Positions 17,282 to 26,365 of a DNA stretch of 64,000 bases are shown here, in pieces (the stretch's first letter is position 1; every line of letters begins with the position of its first letter). The stretch lies in assembly GCA_045654885.1 (NCBI GenBank), contig JAZOOF010000058.1, positions 62,001 to 126,000 on the forward strand. The letters are read 5' to 3'. The DNA comes from HGM04593 sp045654885. Lineage in GTDB: Bacteria; Bacteroidota; Bacteroidia; Bacteroidales; Bacteroidaceae. The position numbers and the translations under genes were made by a program. Under the pieces are notes generated by a model. It was not told the DNA's origin, did not search any database, and worked only from the letters and a program-made list of their open reading frames with translations.

Positions 17282-18751
17282 ATGTATTTTACAGATTTTG
17301 ATTTTGAAGACGAAGTGCTTGATGCGCTCGATGCCATGCGCTTCGAAAAGTGTACCCCCATTCAGGAGCAGACACTCGAGCCCCTGATGGAGGGACGAGA
17401 CTTGATTGGTGTGGCACAGACCGGCACGGGAAAGACCGCGGCCTATCTGTTGCCTGTGCTCAACAAACTATGCCGAGGCGGCTACCCCGAGGATGCCATC
17501 AACTGCATTGTCATGGCTCCTACACGCGAGCTGGCACAGCAGATTGACCGCCAACTCGAGGGTTTCACCTATTTCATGAACGTGTCGAGCGTGGCAGTAT
17601 ATGGTGGAAACGACGGACAGCGCTATGAACAGGAACTGCGTGGAATGGCAAAGGGAGCCGACATAATTGTTGCTACCCCCGGCCGACTCATCAGCCACAT
17701 CAACCTGGGAAACATTGACCTGTCAAAGGTATCGTTCTTCATCCTTGACGAGGCCGACCGCATGCTCGACATGGGTTTCTACAGCGACATCATGACCATT
17801 GCCAAGCAGTTGCCCAAGGAGCGCCAAACGATGCTCTTCTCGGCAACCATGCCCCAGGAGATACGCAAACTGGCAAGCGACATCCTCACCGACCCGTTGC
17901 AGATTACTCTTGCACTGGCAAAGCCGGCCGATGGTATAACACAGCAGGCCTTCATATGCCACGAGGGGCAGAAGCTGGGCATCATCAACAGCATCTTCGA
18001 CAACGAGAGCAGCGAAAGAGTCATCCTCTTTGCATCGCGCAAGACAAAGGTAAAGGAGATTTCGCACACGCTAAAGAAACACGGTTTCAATGTCGGGGAG
18101 ATGCACAGCGACCTCTCGCAGAGCGAACGCGACGAGATAATGTTCCAGTACAAGAGCCGCAAGATTGACATGATTGTTGCAACCGACATTCTTGCACGCG
18201 GCATTGACATCGACGACATACGCATTGTCATCAACTACGACGTGCCACGCGACTGCGACGACTACATACACCGCATAGGCCGCACAGCACGTGCGGGTAC
18301 CAAGGGACGTGCAATAACACTTGTGAACGTTGAGGACCAGGAGTACTTCAAGCGCATCGAGGATTTCATTGAGCAGGATGTGCCAAAGATGGAGCTGCCG
18401 GCATCGCTTGGCGAGGCACCTGCCTACGAGCCGAAGAGCAAGCTAAAAGGCAAGTCGCGACGCGGCGGAGGCGGCAACAAGGAGAAACGCAACGGTAATG
18501 ACCGCAAGAGGAATAACCGCAAGCGTGGCGGCAAAGCGGCTGGTGGCGAGAAGCAGCAGGAAAAACCACAAGCAGTAAAACCGGCCAATAGCGAGAAACC
18601 CAAGGAGACCACACCAGTTGCAGCGCCACAGGAAGGTGCGCCAAAGCAGCAAGGCGAAAAGCCCAAGCGCCGCCGCCCGCACCACCGCCGCAGAAAACCA
18701 GGCAATGCCAAAGGTGGCGAAGGCACTGCATCCGTAACAGATAACAAATAA
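17282..18751 (+). CDS. DEAD-box ATP-dependent RNA helicase (RhlE-like)
   Basis: 489 residues. Q motif FEKCTPIQEQTLEPLMEGRD, motif I AQTGTGKT (about 46-53), Ia APTRELAQQ, motif II LDEADRMLDMGF (about 157-168), motif III SATMP, motif V ATDILARGIDI and motif VI HRIGRTARAG make a complete helicase core. The C-terminal ~110 residues are a low-complexity basic tail rich in Lys, Arg, Gly and Pro (RRGGGGNKEKRN, KPKRRRPHHRRR) that should bind RNA non-specifically. Role: remodelling of structured RNA, ribosome assembly or mRNA decay. Starts 3 bp after the permease gene and ends 6 bp before the carbonic anhydrase gene, so it belongs to the same operon. Confidence 0.94.
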   Translation: MYFTDFDFEDEVLDALDAMRFEKCTPIQEQTLEPLMEGRDLIGVAQTGTGKTAAYLLPVLNKLCRGGYPEDAINCIVMAPTRELAQQIDRQLEGFTYFMNVSSVAVYGGNDGQRYEQELRGMAKGADIIVATPGRLISHINLGNIDLSKVSFFILDEADRMLDMGFYSDIMTIAKQLPKERQTMLFSATMPQEIRKLASDILTDPLQITLALAKPADGITQQAFICHEGQKLGIINSIFDNESSERVILFASRKTKVKEISHTLKKHGFNVGEMHSDLSQSERDEIMFQYKSRKIDMIVATDILARGIDIDDIRIVINYDVPRDCDDYIHRIGRTARAGTKGRAITLVNVEDQEYFKRIEDFIEQDVPKMELPASLGEAPAYEPKSKLKGKSRRGGGGNKEKRNGNDRKRNNRKRGGKAAGGEKQQEKPQAVKPANSEKPKETTPVAAPQEGAPKQQGEKPKRRRPHHRRRKPGNAKGGEGTASVTDNK

Positions 18752-18757
18752 TACACT

Positions 18758-19276
18758 ATGGCAATAATTAAAGAAATACGCGGATTCAAGCCCACTATTG
18801 GCAATGACTGCTTCATAGCCGAGACGGCAGCCATAATTGGCGACGTTACAATGGGCGACAACTGCTCCATCTGGTATGGCACAGTGCTGCGTGGCGATGT
18901 AAACAGCATCACCATCGGCAACAACGTGAACATACAGGACGGTGCAGTGGTGCACACCCTCTATCAGCGCTCAAAGACCATAATCGGCGACAATGTATCA
19001 ATAGGTCACAATGCCACCATTCATGGTGCCACCATTGAGAGCAACAGTCTCATTGGCATGGGTGCAACAGTGCTTGACAATGCTGTCGTCGAGAGCGGTG
19101 CCATTGTAGCAGCCAACGCACTGGTAACATCGGGCATGCGCGTGGAGAGCGGCTGGATATACGCAGGCGTGCCCGCAAAGAAGATTAAGGAAGTAAGCCC
19201 CGAGCAGCAAAAAGAGATTGTTGAGCGCATAGCCAATGATTATATAATGTATGCGTCGTGGTACAAAACGAACTGA
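18758..19276 (+). CDS. Gamma-class carbonic anhydrase family protein
   Basis: 172 residues made of hexapeptide repeats (IGDVTMGDNCSIWYG, RGDVNSITIGNNVNIQDGAVVH, IGHNATIHG, IGMGATVLDNAVV), the left-handed beta-helix of the gamma-carbonic anhydrase/YrdA family; it would form trimers. The metal-binding His residues of the family can be matched in GAVVHTLY, SIGHNATIHG. A conserved C-terminal helix region (EQQKEIVERIANDY) is present. Cytoplasmic; real carbonic anhydrase activity is variable in this family and is not established here. Last gene of the lon-led run, 6 bp after the helicase. Confidence 0.9.
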   Translation: MAIIKEIRGFKPTIGNDCFIAETAAIIGDVTMGDNCSIWYGTVLRGDVNSITIGNNVNIQDGAVVHTLYQRSKTIIGDNVSIGHNATIHGATIESNSLIGMGATVLDNAVVESGAIVAANALVTSGMRVESGWIYAGVPAKKIKEVSPEQQKEIVERIANDYIMYASWYKTN

Positions 19277-19364
19277 AAGCTGCGGTTAAGCGAGCAAAAG
19301 CCAAGCTTGCTTGAGCTTTTACAGCGAGCGAGAGCAGGTTCAAGCGCACGAAGTGCGGTTAAAG
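19275..19364 (+). repeat. Dispersed hairpin repeat, copy B
   Basis: Starts at the stop codon of the carbonic anhydrase gene with GAAAGCTGCGG and ends GTGCGGTTAAAG. Core hairpin AAAAGC-CAAGC-TT-GCTTG-A-GCTTTT (19296-19320) pairs 11 bases with one bulged A. Outer hairpin CGCAC-GAA-GTGCG at 19345-19357. Confidence 0.85.
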
Positions 19365-19366
19365 CG

Positions 19367-19454
19367 GAAAGCTGCGGGTAAGCGAGAGCAGAGGAAAAGT
19401 TTACTTTTACTATGCCGAGCAAGAGCAGGTTCAAGCGCACGAAGTGCGGTTAAA
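19367..19454 (+). repeat. Dispersed hairpin repeat, copy C (tandem with B)
   Basis: Same layout as copy B, two bases later, so the pair is a tandem with a period of 92. Core hairpin GCAGAG-G-AAAAGT-TT-ACTTTT-A-CTATGC (19388-19415); close to copy A. The remaining 124 bp up to the DPP-IV gene hold only a short inverted repeat TGTATCA..TGATACA near 19,482-19,502. Confidence 0.85.
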
Positions 19455-19578
19455 ACTTAAAAGCAAGAGGTGAAAACTTGTGTATCAGTTGTATATGATA
19501 CAGTATAACCAACTTTTCCGATTTCATATTTCAGATTTCACCTTTTATAATGACAATTATAAATTTAAATAAACCATT

Positions 19579-21783
19579 ATGAAAAACCTATTTTCACTAC
19601 TCACACTGTTTGTGATGTCACTCTCGGCCTTTGCCGGCGACAAGGTGACACTGAACGATGTAATGTATGGCGGTTACTGGCCGCAGACATACGCAGCCAT
19701 CAAGCCAATGGCCGATGGCGTTCACTTTGCACGCATGAGCGACGACCGCAGTATGATTCTCAAAGGCTCGTTCAAGAACGGTGCAATCGTCGATACACTT
19801 TTCAATGCAGCGACAGCACGCGGTTTCGAGCAGAAGCATATCGACGGCTACCAGTTCTCGCCCGACGAGCAGCTCATCCTTCTGCAGACAAAGACTAAGG
19901 GCATCTACCGTAACTCGTTCACTGCCGAGCACTACATCTACAGCCGCAAGAACAACAAGGTTGAGCCACTGTCGCAGAACGGCGCACAGCAGGTTCCGAA
20001 GTTCTCGCCCGACGGCACAATGATTGCCTTTGTGCGCGACAACAACCTCTTCATCGTCAAGCTCATGTTCAACAATGCCGAGGCACAGATTACCACCGAC
20101 GGCGAGTTCCGCAAGATTATCAACGGAATCCCCGATTGGGTAAACGAGGAGGAGTTCATGAACAACTGCTCATACGACTTCAGCGCCGACAGCAAGATGA
20201 TTGCATACATCAAGTACGACGAGAGCGAGGTGATGATGTACGACATGCCAATGTACATCCCCACAGGTGCTCCAAACACCGAGTACGACGATTTCTGCGC
20301 ACCCTACAGCTTCAAATACCCTGTTGCAGGTGCGGCTAACTCAAAACTCTCGGTTCACTCATACGACATCAAGAGCCGCGTTACACGCAAACTGAACGTC
20401 AATATCCCCGAGGAGGGCTACATCCCACGCATCAAGTTCACCAAGAACCCCGATGTGCTTGCAGTGCTCACCCTCAACCGCCACCAGAGCATCCTGGAGA
20501 TTCAGGCAGTGAACCCACGCTCGGGCAACAGCAAGACTATCCTGCGCGAGGAGAGCGACACCTACCTCAACGAGCAGGTATACACAGGCATCGAGTTCTA
20601 TGACAAGCACTTCGTGTTCCAGAGCGAGCGTAGCGGCTACAACCAGCTCTACCTCTACACCATCGACGGTATGCTCGTGCGCCCAATCACAAAGGGTAAT
20701 TTCGAGGTTAAGCACTTCTATGGTTGGGACAGCAACAAGAACGAGTTCTACTACTCAAGCAACGAGGGCAGCCCATTGCGCGAATATATATATAAGGTAA
20801 ATGCAAAGGGCAAGAAGACCAAGCTCACCGCCAAGGAGGGAACAAACAGTGCTGTATTCAGTGCGGGAATGAAGTACTTCATTAACACCCATTCAAGCAT
20901 AAACACACCACACACCGTTACCACAAACGATAACAACGGAAAAGTGATAAAGACTCTTATTGACAACGCAAACCTCAAGGAGCGCCTTGCAAAGTTCGAC
21001 ATGCCATCAAAGGAGTTCTTCACCTTCAAGACCACCGACGGCGTTGAGCTCAACGGCTGGATGATAAAGCCTGCCGATTTTGATGCAAGCAAGAAGTACC
21101 CGGTGGTAATGTTCCAGTACAGCGGCCCCTACTCACAGCAAGTACACGACAGCTGGAACCTGGGTAACTATGGCAATGCAATGTTCGAGAGCTACATGGC
21201 CGGCGAGGGATTCATCATGGTATGCGTTGACGGTCGCGGTACAGGCGGTCGCGGTACAGAGTTCGGTAAGTGCACCTACCTGAACATAGGTCAGTACGAG
21301 CCGGGCGACCAGGTAGAGGCAGCAAAATACCTGGGCTCACTACCCTACGTAGACAAGGAGAACATCGGTATCTGGGGCTGGAGCTTCGGCGGTTACAACA
21401 CCCTTATGTCAATGAGCCAGGACGATGCAGTGTTCAAGGCCGGTGTTGCTGTTGCGGCGCCCACAGACTGGCGTTTCTATGACACAGTATATACCGAGCG
21501 TTACATGCGTACTCCAAAGGAGAACAAGGAGGGTTACGATGCCGGCTCGGCTATCGTGAACGTGAACAAGCTGAGCGGTAACCTGTTGCTCATCCATGGC
21601 ACAGCCGACGACAACGTACACCTGCGCAACATGATTCGCTACACACACGCACTGACACAGGCGAACAAGAAGTTCGAGATGGCAATCTACCCCGACAGCA
21701 ACCATAGCATCTACTATGGCCGCAACACACGCTATCACCTGTTCGAGAAAATAGCCGAGTTCTTCAAGGCTAACTTGAAGTAA
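19579..21783 (+). CDS. S9B dipeptidyl-peptidase IV family serine peptidase
   Basis: 734 residues. Signal peptide at 1-19 (MKNLFSLLTLFVMSLSAFA), so periplasmic or outer-membrane associated. N-terminal beta-propeller (about 35-470, with the double-Glu motif WVNEEEF that anchors the substrate N-terminus), then an alpha/beta hydrolase domain: nucleophile in GIWGWSFGGYNT, Asp in HGTADDNVH, His in PDSNHSIYYG, and the DGRGTGGRG loop. Releases X-Pro or X-Ala dipeptides from peptides; in Bacteroidales it serves peptide foraging. Monocistronic, followed by a perfect bidirectional terminator. Confidence 0.95.
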   Translation: MKNLFSLLTLFVMSLSAFAGDKVTLNDVMYGGYWPQTYAAIKPMADGVHFARMSDDRSMILKGSFKNGAIVDTLFNAATARGFEQKHIDGYQFSPDEQLILLQTKTKGIYRNSFTAEHYIYSRKNNKVEPLSQNGAQQVPKFSPDGTMIAFVRDNNLFIVKLMFNNAEAQITTDGEFRKIINGIPDWVNEEEFMNNCSYDFSADSKMIAYIKYDESEVMMYDMPMYIPTGAPNTEYDDFCAPYSFKYPVAGAANSKLSVHSYDIKSRVTRKLNVNIPEEGYIPRIKFTKNPDVLAVLTLNRHQSILEIQAVNPRSGNSKTILREESDTYLNEQVYTGIEFYDKHFVFQSERSGYNQLYLYTIDGMLVRPITKGNFEVKHFYGWDSNKNEFYYSSNEGSPLREYIYKVNAKGKKTKLTAKEGTNSAVFSAGMKYFINTHSSINTPHTVTTNDNNGKVIKTLIDNANLKERLAKFDMPSKEFFTFKTTDGVELNGWMIKPADFDASKKYPVVMFQYSGPYSQQVHDSWNLGNYGNAMFESYMAGEGFIMVCVDGRGTGGRGTEFGKCTYLNIGQYEPGDQVEAAKYLGSLPYVDKENIGIWGWSFGGYNTLMSMSQDDAVFKAGVAVAAPTDWRFYDTVYTERYMRTPKENKEGYDAGSAIVNVNKLSGNLLLIHGTADDNVHLRNMIRYTHALTQANKKFEMAIYPDSNHSIYYGRNTRYHLFEKIAEFFKANLK

Positions 21784-21798
21784 CAGCAAGATTATACA

Positions 21799-21841
21799 AA
21801 AAACATCAGGCCGGGTCAAATTGACCCGGCCTGATGTTTTT
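21799..21841. terminator. Bidirectional terminator between DPP-IV and DUF4301 genes
   Basis: Perfect 21-bp stem (21799-21819 with 21821-21841), one-base centre, A-run on the left and T-run on the right, so it works for both convergent genes. Confidence 0.9.
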
Positions 21842-21859
21842 CAAAGATATATAATCCGA

Positions 21860-23374
21860 TTACATGTGAACGTCGCGAAGCAGGTCGTTCACAGTCTTTA
21901 CAGGATTGAAGGTGATGAGAGGAACCTCAACAAAGATTGTGTTCCAGTCGCTCATTGCACCGTTCCAAAGACCAGGCAACTCCATAGCCTTGAGTTCACG
22001 GCCGTTCTTTGACTTGTGAGAAATGAAACCTGTGTCGGGGTCAACGAACTTTGGAAGGTCGAACTTCTCACCCTTGTAGTTCTTCACGGCGCAAACAAGG
22101 TCAACTGGGTTGAAGTGTGTGCCGTTCTCGAACATCGCCTTTGCCTCGGCATTCTCCATGTCAATCTGTGAGCTCTCAAGAATCTGCAACGATACTGTGC
22201 CGTCGGGGTTGTATGCGAGGAATGGGCCACCACCGGGCTCGCCAATGTTACGTACCATACCGCACACACGCATCGGGCGGTTGAGTTTCTTGCGCAGGTA
22301 TAGCACAAGTTCACAATCCTCCATATGCTTGATTTCCTGGTTGCGGCACTGCAAATCGTGCTGCAGGAAGTGTATCATCTCCTCAACCTGCTCGTGTGTG
22401 TATTTGCCGCTGTCAATGAGCTGCAGATAGTCGTATGCCTTCTTCTGCATCTTCACGAGGATACCGGCAAGCACCTTCTTGTATGTAACGGTTTCAGGTT
22501 TCAGGCGGTCGGGGACAACGTTGTCAATGTTCTTGATGAAGATTACATCGGCATCAATGTCGTTGAGGTTCTCAATGAGAGCGCCATGGCCTCCGGGACG
22601 GAACACCAGTGTACCGTTCTCGCGGAATGGTGTGTTGTCGGCATTGGCTGCAATGGTGTCGGTGCTCTGCTTCTGCTCCGAGAATGTGATGTCATATGTA
22701 ACATTGAAGAGCTGCTCATAGTGTGCCTTTCGTTCGGCAACAAGCTCCTCAAAGAGTGCCTTGTGGTTTGGCGACACCGTGAAGTGCAGCTTTACCACGC
22801 CGTTTGTTGCAGCATAGAGTGCGCCCTCTACAAAATGCTCCTCGGCCGAGGTACGTGCAGCCTCTTCATAGGTGTGGAACTTTAGCAGACCCTTTGGCAG
22901 TGAGCCATAGTTGAGCCCTGTGAAATCGAGCAGGTTGAATACAACGCTCTTGTAGTCGCCCTTCTCCAAAAGCTCCTTTATGGTGAGCTTGTTGTTCTTC
23001 ACACACATCTCGTTGAGGTCGCCGTAGAAAGCGAACTTCCCGATATTCTCAAAGAATTTCTTCTCGAAGTCTGTTGTCGGAACATCATAGTCGGCGCTCA
23101 GGAATGAAAAAAGGTCCTTGAACATGCGGCTTGCTGCGCCCGATGCGGGAACGAACTTAAGGATTGCGTTGCCGGCGGCACAGTAGCTGTCCCAAATCTT
23201 CAGATACTCCGCAATCTCCTCCTGGGATGGTGCAAGCACTCCACACTCGGTAGTTGCTGCTCCCTCAAGCTTCAGAAACGGGAAACCTGTCTTGAATCTC
23301 TTCAACTGTTCGGCTACGACTTCGGCCGAAATTCCTTTCTTGCTCAAATGCAAATGGTCTGCCTTGCTAATCAT
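21860..23374 (-). CDS. DUF4301 family protein
   Basis: 504 residues, no signal peptide, cytoplasmic. Matches the Bacteroidota DUF4301 family by its VPASGAASRMFKDL segment (about 75-88) and its general layout. Two segments, FRPGGHGALIENLND (about 255) and FIKNIDNVVPD (about 278-288), resemble the PGGHGD and NxDN motifs of UDP-sugar pyrophosphorylases, so a nucleotidyltransferase-like fold is possible; this is inference, and no substrate can be named. Single gene with its own promoter-like TACTTTCG (23,405-23,412), divergent from the RSH gene and convergent with DPP-IV. Confidence 0.8.
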   Translation of the reverse strand: MISKADHLHLSKKGISAEVVAEQLKRFKTGFPFLKLEGAATTECGVLAPSQEEIAEYLKIWDSYCAAGNAILKFVPASGAASRMFKDLFSFLSADYDVPTTDFEKKFFENIGKFAFYGDLNEMCVKNNKLTIKELLEKGDYKSVVFNLLDFTGLNYGSLPKGLLKFHTYEEAARTSAEEHFVEGALYAATNGVVKLHFTVSPNHKALFEELVAERKAHYEQLFNVTYDITFSEQKQSTDTIAANADNTPFRENGTLVFRPGGHGALIENLNDIDADVIFIKNIDNVVPDRLKPETVTYKKVLAGILVKMQKKAYDYLQLIDSGKYTHEQVEEMIHFLQHDLQCRNQEIKHMEDCELVLYLRKKLNRPMRVCGMVRNIGEPGGGPFLAYNPDGTVSLQILESSQIDMENAEAKAMFENGTHFNPVDLVCAVKNYKGEKFDLPKFVDPDTGFISHKSKNGRELKAMELPGLWNGAMSDWNTIFVEVPLITFNPVKTVNDLLRDVHM

Positions 23375-23404
23375 AATATGTTTGTTAAAAAGTTTTTCTA
23401 AAGG

Positions 23405-23412
23405 CGAAAGTA
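23405..23412 (-). promoter_or_regulatory. -7 promoter element of the DUF4301 gene
   Basis: The minus strand reads TACTTTCG, 31 nt upstream of the start codon. Confidence 0.4.
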
Positions 23413-23465
23413 GAAATAATTTTCATAAATGGCAAAATAAATGCTGATATTTAAAATAGAAAAAC

Positions 23466-23473
23466 TAAATTCG
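23466..23473 (+). promoter_or_regulatory. -7 promoter element of the RSH gene
   Basis: TAAATTCG, about 20 nt before the ATG at 23493; with the DUF4301 element it forms a divergent promoter pair. Confidence 0.4.
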
Positions 23474-23492
23474 CAGTTCAAAAGGAGAGAAA

Positions 23493-25706
23493 ATGATTAT
23501 GAGCGAGCTTTTGATGCACACAGAAGAGGAGAAAAAGATTATTCTTGAACTGGCCGATGTTCTTGTGGAGAACATTGAAGGCGGTGTAGAGTCCGAAGCA
23601 TACGAATTTATAAAGGAGAGGATTACTGCAGCAGTTGCCGAAGGCAAGATAACAAGGGATGCAATAGGCCTGAGCCCGGTGCTTAGCGATATGCAGACCG
23701 CTGTTCTTGTGGGGCATGAGATTGGTTTTCACCACGAGATAATAACAAGCATACTCCTGAACCGTTGTGTCAATGCCGGCACAGCATCCATTGAGGAGAT
23801 TGACGGGATTTTTGGCGAGAGCGTTACAAAAATTCTCACCAACCTGATGCAGATAAATGCCCTGTATGCCAAGAGCCCCACAATTGAGTCGGAGAACTTC
23901 AGGAACCTGTTGCTGTCGTTCACCAATGACATGCGCGTCATTCTGATAATGATTGCCAGCCGCCTTGTTATGCTGCGCTGGCTCTTTGACTCGGAGAATG
24001 ACGAGGCACGCCGTCTTGTGGCAAACGAGGCCTCAAAGCTGTATATACCCCTTGCACACAAGCTCGGTTTCTACAAACTGAAGTCGGAGATGGAGGACCT
24101 CGCGCTGCGTTATACCGAGACCGAGGTGTATGCCGAATTGAGCCGCAAGCTCGAGGAGACGGCAGCATCGCGCGAGGATTACATCGCATCGTTCATAAAG
24201 CCAATAGAGAAGCAGTTGAAGATGCAGCCGCACATAAAGTTCCGCATCAAAGGGCGTACAAAGTCCATCAACTCCATTTGGCAGAAGATGAAGAAGCAGC
24301 AATGCTCGTTCGAACAGATATATGACCTCTTCGCAATAAGAATAATAATTGACAGCGAGCCAAAGAACGAGAAGAGCGAATGCTGGCAGGTCTACTCCAT
24401 CGTGGCCGACATGTATACCCCCAACCCCCACCGTCTGCGCGACTGGCTTTCAGTACCCAAGAGCAACGGTTATGAGTCCTTGCACACTACAGTGATGGGT
24501 CCCGAGGGTCGCTGGGTGGAGATACAGATACGTACCGAGCGAATGGATGAAGTTGCCGAGCACGGACTTGCGGCACACTGGCGATATAAGGGAGTGAGGA
24601 GCGAAAAAGGCCTTGACAACCTGCTTGCCTCAATACGCGATACCCTTGAGAGTATCGGCGAGGAGAGTGCTGCCGAGAACAAGTTCAAGATGGAGCTCTA
24701 CAAGGACGAGATTTTCATCTTTACCCCAAAGGGCGACCTTTACCGCCTTGCCAAGGGAGCAACAATACTGGATTTTGCATTTTCAATACACACAGGCCTT
24801 GGATGCCGCTGTACCGGCGCATTGGTTAACGGACGCAATGTGCCGTTGCGCCACACACTTAACAATGGCGACCAGGTGGAAATCATAACCTCGAACAACC
24901 AGACACCAAAACTGGCGTGGCTGAATATTGTACAGACAGGCCGTGCGCGCGCCAAGATACGCCAGGCGCTTAAAGAGATACGCGCCAAGCAGGCCGACAT
25001 GGGACGTGAGACAATTGTCCGCAAACTCAAGAACCACAAGATTGAGTTCGACGAGTCGGTAATGGACCACCTGATACGCAAGATGGGCTTCAAGCGCCTT
25101 ACCGATTTCTACCAGAACGTATCGGACGGTGTTATAGACATTGCCGATGTCATCAAGCGATACCAGGCACTGTTGAACCCCGAGAGCGAGAACAACGAAC
25201 CACAACGCAGCGCGGGCGACTTTACATTCAGTGGCAAGGAGCAGGGAGGCACCGGCGACGTGCTGATTATTGAGCGCAACCTGAAAGGTGTAGACTACAA
25301 GCTGGCAAAATGCTGCTCGCCAATATTCGGTGACGACGTGTTCGGCTTTGTGACAATAAACGGCGGTATCTCCATCCACCGCAAGGATTGCGCCAATGCA
25401 CGCCAGTTGCAGGAGCGTTTCCCCTACCGTGTCATTGAGGCACGCTGGAGCGAGTTCGAGAACAGCAATGCCCTTTTCCCCGTCACCCTGCGCGTTGTGG
25501 GCAATGACAGCATTGGTGTGGTAACCAACATCACGTCGGTGATTTCGCAGGAGAAGGATGTGATAATGCGCGGAATAAACATCGAGTCGCACGACACCCT
25601 CTTCTCGGGAACCCTGTCACTGCTTATTGGCGGCAACACCAAACTTAACAAGCTCATTGCCAAAATTGAAGGTGTAAAGGGCGTAAAACAGGTGAAGCGT
25701 GGTTAA
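23493..25706 (+). CDS. RelA/SpoT homologue with degenerate hydrolase domain ((p)ppGpp synthetase)
   Basis: 737 residues, long-RSH layout. Synthetase domain intact (about 245-365): RIKGRTKSINSIWQKM, SNGYESLHTTV, HGLAAHWRYK. TGS domain about 405-465 (DEIFIFTPKGDLYRL) and C-terminal ACT domain about 660-737. The N-terminal HD hydrolase region has lost its metal residues: LN at 89-90 replaces the family's HD pair, and IASRLVMLR (154-162) replaces LADRLHNMR. It should therefore make but not degrade (p)ppGpp, and a separate SpoT-type hydrolase is expected elsewhere. Starts at ATG 23493 or two codons later at 23499. Stands alone, with DUF1573 downstream under its own promoter. Confidence 0.9.
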   Translation: MIMSELLMHTEEEKKIILELADVLVENIEGGVESEAYEFIKERITAAVAEGKITRDAIGLSPVLSDMQTAVLVGHEIGFHHEIITSILLNRCVNAGTASIEEIDGIFGESVTKILTNLMQINALYAKSPTIESENFRNLLLSFTNDMRVILIMIASRLVMLRWLFDSENDEARRLVANEASKLYIPLAHKLGFYKLKSEMEDLALRYTETEVYAELSRKLEETAASREDYIASFIKPIEKQLKMQPHIKFRIKGRTKSINSIWQKMKKQQCSFEQIYDLFAIRIIIDSEPKNEKSECWQVYSIVADMYTPNPHRLRDWLSVPKSNGYESLHTTVMGPEGRWVEIQIRTERMDEVAEHGLAAHWRYKGVRSEKGLDNLLASIRDTLESIGEESAAENKFKMELYKDEIFIFTPKGDLYRLAKGATILDFAFSIHTGLGCRCTGALVNGRNVPLRHTLNNGDQVEIITSNNQTPKLAWLNIVQTGRARAKIRQALKEIRAKQADMGRETIVRKLKNHKIEFDESVMDHLIRKMGFKRLTDFYQNVSDGVIDIADVIKRYQALLNPESENNEPQRSAGDFTFSGKEQGGTGDVLIIERNLKGVDYKLAKCCSPIFGDDVFGFVTINGGISIHRKDCANARQLQERFPYRVIEARWSEFENSNALFPVTLRVVGNDSIGVVTNITSVISQEKDVIMRGINIESHDTLFSGTLSLLIGGNTKLNKLIAKIEGVKGVKQVKRG

Positions 25707-25743
25707 AAAAAGCAAAAAACCCATATAACACAGCAAATTACAC

Positions 25744-25751
25744 TACATTTG
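25744..25751 (+). promoter_or_regulatory. -7 promoter element of the DUF1573 gene
   Basis: TACATTTG, a perfect TAnnTTTG, 24 nt before the chosen ATG at 25776; it also argues against an earlier start. Confidence 0.6.
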
Positions 25752-25775
25752 CATAAACAAAACAGAGACGACAAG

Positions 25776-26201
25776 ATGAAAAAGATACTATTGATAACGC
25801 TTTGCGCACTGCTCTCTTTTGCGGCAAATGCCCAGGAGACCAAGCGTGCCGATATAAAGTTTGAAAAGACAACGATTGACTTGGGCAAATTCGGCCGTGA
25901 GAACCCTATACGCAAATGCGCCTTTGTATTCACAAACACCGGAGATGCCGACCTTTACATACATCAGATATTCACCAGTTGCCGTTGCACAGGCAAGGAG
26001 TACCCGACACATGCAATAAAGCCCGGTGCGCAGGACTCAATCATTGTAATATTCAATGGCGAGAAGAGTGCTCCGCGCAAGTTCAGGACAAGCATTACAA
26101 TACACAGCAATGCAAAGACCGAAATGACAAAAGTGTACATAAAGGGCGAAATGCTCCCGGCAAAGATTCAGGAGAACGAGATAATTGAGATTGAGGAGTA
26201 A
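25776..26201 (+). CDS. Exported DUF1573 domain protein
   Basis: 141 residues from ATG 25776, chosen because it begins a signal peptide (MKKILLITLCALLSFAANA) and follows the promoter closely. The mature protein is a single DUF1573 immunoglobulin-like beta-sandwich: TTIDLGKFGRENPIRKCAFVFTNTGDADLYI, TSCRCTGKEYP, IKPGAQDSIIVIFN, KFRTSITIHSN, VYIKGEM. The family is abundant in Bacteroidota and resembles MSP/ASH-type domains; its function is unknown. The paired Cys in SCRC could form a disulfide outside the cytoplasm. The C-terminus is acidic (NEIIEIEE). Single gene with a hairpin after its stop. Confidence 0.85.
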   Translation: MKKILLITLCALLSFAANAQETKRADIKFEKTTIDLGKFGRENPIRKCAFVFTNTGDADLYIHQIFTSCRCTGKEYPTHAIKPGAQDSIIVIFNGEKSAPRKFRTSITIHSNAKTEMTKVYIKGEMLPAKIQENEIIEIEE

Positions 26202-26219
26202 GGAATATCCTATTATATG

Positions 26220-26255
26220 TGAAGAGAGGTTGCCCCGCAAGGCAGCCTCTCTTCA
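26220..26255 (+). terminator. Hairpin after DUF1573 gene
   Basis: TGAAGAGAGGTTGCC / GGCAGCCTCTCTTCA (26220-26234 with 26241-26255), 15 pairs with one wobble. The T-run after it is weak, so termination may be partial. Confidence 0.6.
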
Positions 26256-26365
26256 TATTGCTGTATTCTGTGATTTTTTTTCTAATCTTTTGTTTTTTTA
26301 AATGCAATGGCTACTTTTGTAATATTACAAAGACCCTACTTTACAAATAACTAAATGACAAATCT

